The translations under genes were made by a program, and so were the position numbers. A DNA stretch of 43,927 bases, taken from Prevotella sp. GTDB taxonomy: Bacteria; Bacteroidota; Bacteroidia; Bacteroidales; Bacteroidaceae. Location: assembly GCA_017554145.1 (NCBI GenBank), contig JAFZIZ010000013.1, forward strand, positions 207,685-251,611. The letters run 5' to 3'. The notes under the pieces were generated by a model, which made no database searches, was not told the DNA's origin, and saw only the letters and a program-made list of their open reading frames with translations. Positions within the stretch are counted from its first letter, which is position 1. The number at the start of each line of letters is the position of its first letter. Positions 43,660-43,927 of this stretch are shown piece after piece.

Positions 43660-43927
43660 TTATTTTATAATCACCTTCTTACCATTCACGATGTAGATAC
43701 CCTTCGTCGGCTTCTCGACCTTACGACCGCTGAGGTCGAAGAAAGACTTCAATTTTTCCATTTTTCCATTCTTCAATTCTATATTGGTCGTTTCATCATC
43801 GAAACCAAGGAAATTACTTAAAGCAGATGTATCTCCAGGCAGATAGACACGTCCAGAACCTAACAGGCCTCCTGTCCAGCGATAGAAACCAACTCCCTCT
43901 TCTTTATTGGCAAGAACATAAACATTA
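43660..43927 (-). CDS. Secreted protein C-terminus with T9SS-like tail, truncated by window edge
   Basis: About 88 C-terminal residues are visible; the start lies to the right of the window. The segment GVGFYRWTGG...GRVYLPGDTSA resembles the end of large Prevotella surface proteins. The final FDLSGRKVEKPTKGIYIVNG with a KKVIIK end is like a type IX sorting tail or the related Prevotella C-terminal signal. If so, the cargo would cross SprA, which is encoded 5 kb away. A Lys/Met-rich linker just before this tail (ELKNGKMEKLKS) is encoded by an 8-bp repeat. The catalytic or binding part of the protein is not visible, so its function is unknown. Confidence 0.75.
   Translation of the reverse strand, partial: NVYVLANKEEGVGFYRWTGGLLGSGRVYLPGDTSALSNFLGFDDETTNIELKNGKMEKLKSFFDLSGRKVEKPTKGIYIVNGKKVIIK
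43753..43776. repeat. 8-bp (TTTTTCCA) repeat in frame before the C-terminal sorting-like tail
   Basis: Plus-strand units TTTTTCCA, TTTTTCCA, TTCTTCAA, translated on the minus strand as part of the linker before the tail. Confidence 0.7.

Noticed and set aside
1-43927. Mobile elements, prophage, tRNA or rRNA genes
   Set aside because: No transposase, integrase, phage structural gene, or cloverleaf-like intergenic sequence was found; gaps are too short for most RNA genes.

Overview
The window looks like a chromosomal segment of a Prevotella-type member of the Bacteroidales. The evidence is: promoters with the Bacteroidota -7 element TAnnTTTG; very few Shine-Dalgarno sites; a SprA-type type IX secretion translocon; a secreted protein ending in a T9SS-like tail (partial at the right edge); DUF3822; and meso-diaminopimelate dehydrogenase. 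No rRNA, tRNA, insertion sequence, integrase or CRISPR array was seen. The window is almost fully coding, with no gene-free stretch longer than about 190 bases.

Layout. (1) 1-11992, plus strand: a nonribosomal peptide operon. A left-truncated NRPS (C-A-T-C-A-T-reductase) is followed by a PaaK/CapK-like adenylate-forming enzyme and a second NRPS (C-A-T-reductase). A convergent terminator closes it. (2) 12060-16240, minus strand: neutral zinc metallopeptidase, Sfp-type phosphopantetheinyl transferase (probable activator of the NRPS carrier domains), rmuC and a RecD-like helicase. (3) 16316-17790, plus strand: a 32-residue membrane miniprotein, DUF3822 and rsmD. (4) 17762-21118, minus strand: cardiolipin synthase and dnaG. 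(5) 21232-25227, plus strand: glyS, an FKBP lipoprotein, a terminator, then an AAA ATPase coupled to a DUF4435 TOPRIM-like protein, reminiscent of PARIS-type defence pairs. (6) 25244-39083, minus strand: ruvA, sprA, dxs, trkA, trkH, manA in transcription order. (7) 39282-40181: ddh and its terminator. (8) 40335-43927, minus strand: partial secreted protein, 50-residue peptide with an unusually strong Shine-Dalgarno, TolC-type lipoprotein, CPA2 antiporter.

The most striking sequence-level signal is not a gene. Short degenerate tandem arrays with a 7-bp (sometimes 8-bp) period lie between genes and in frame inside unrelated genes: both NRPSs, the RecD-like helicase, rsmD, cls and dxs. They occur in both orientations relative to the host gene, and their translations show a 7-residue periodicity. 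A second dispersed element, a 21-bp hairpin-forming palindrome encoding VG(D/N)S(I/V)AD, sits at three non-equivalent positions inside the NRPS genes. Together they suggest small repeat families that colonise surface loops and linkers of proteins as well as promoter and terminator regions.
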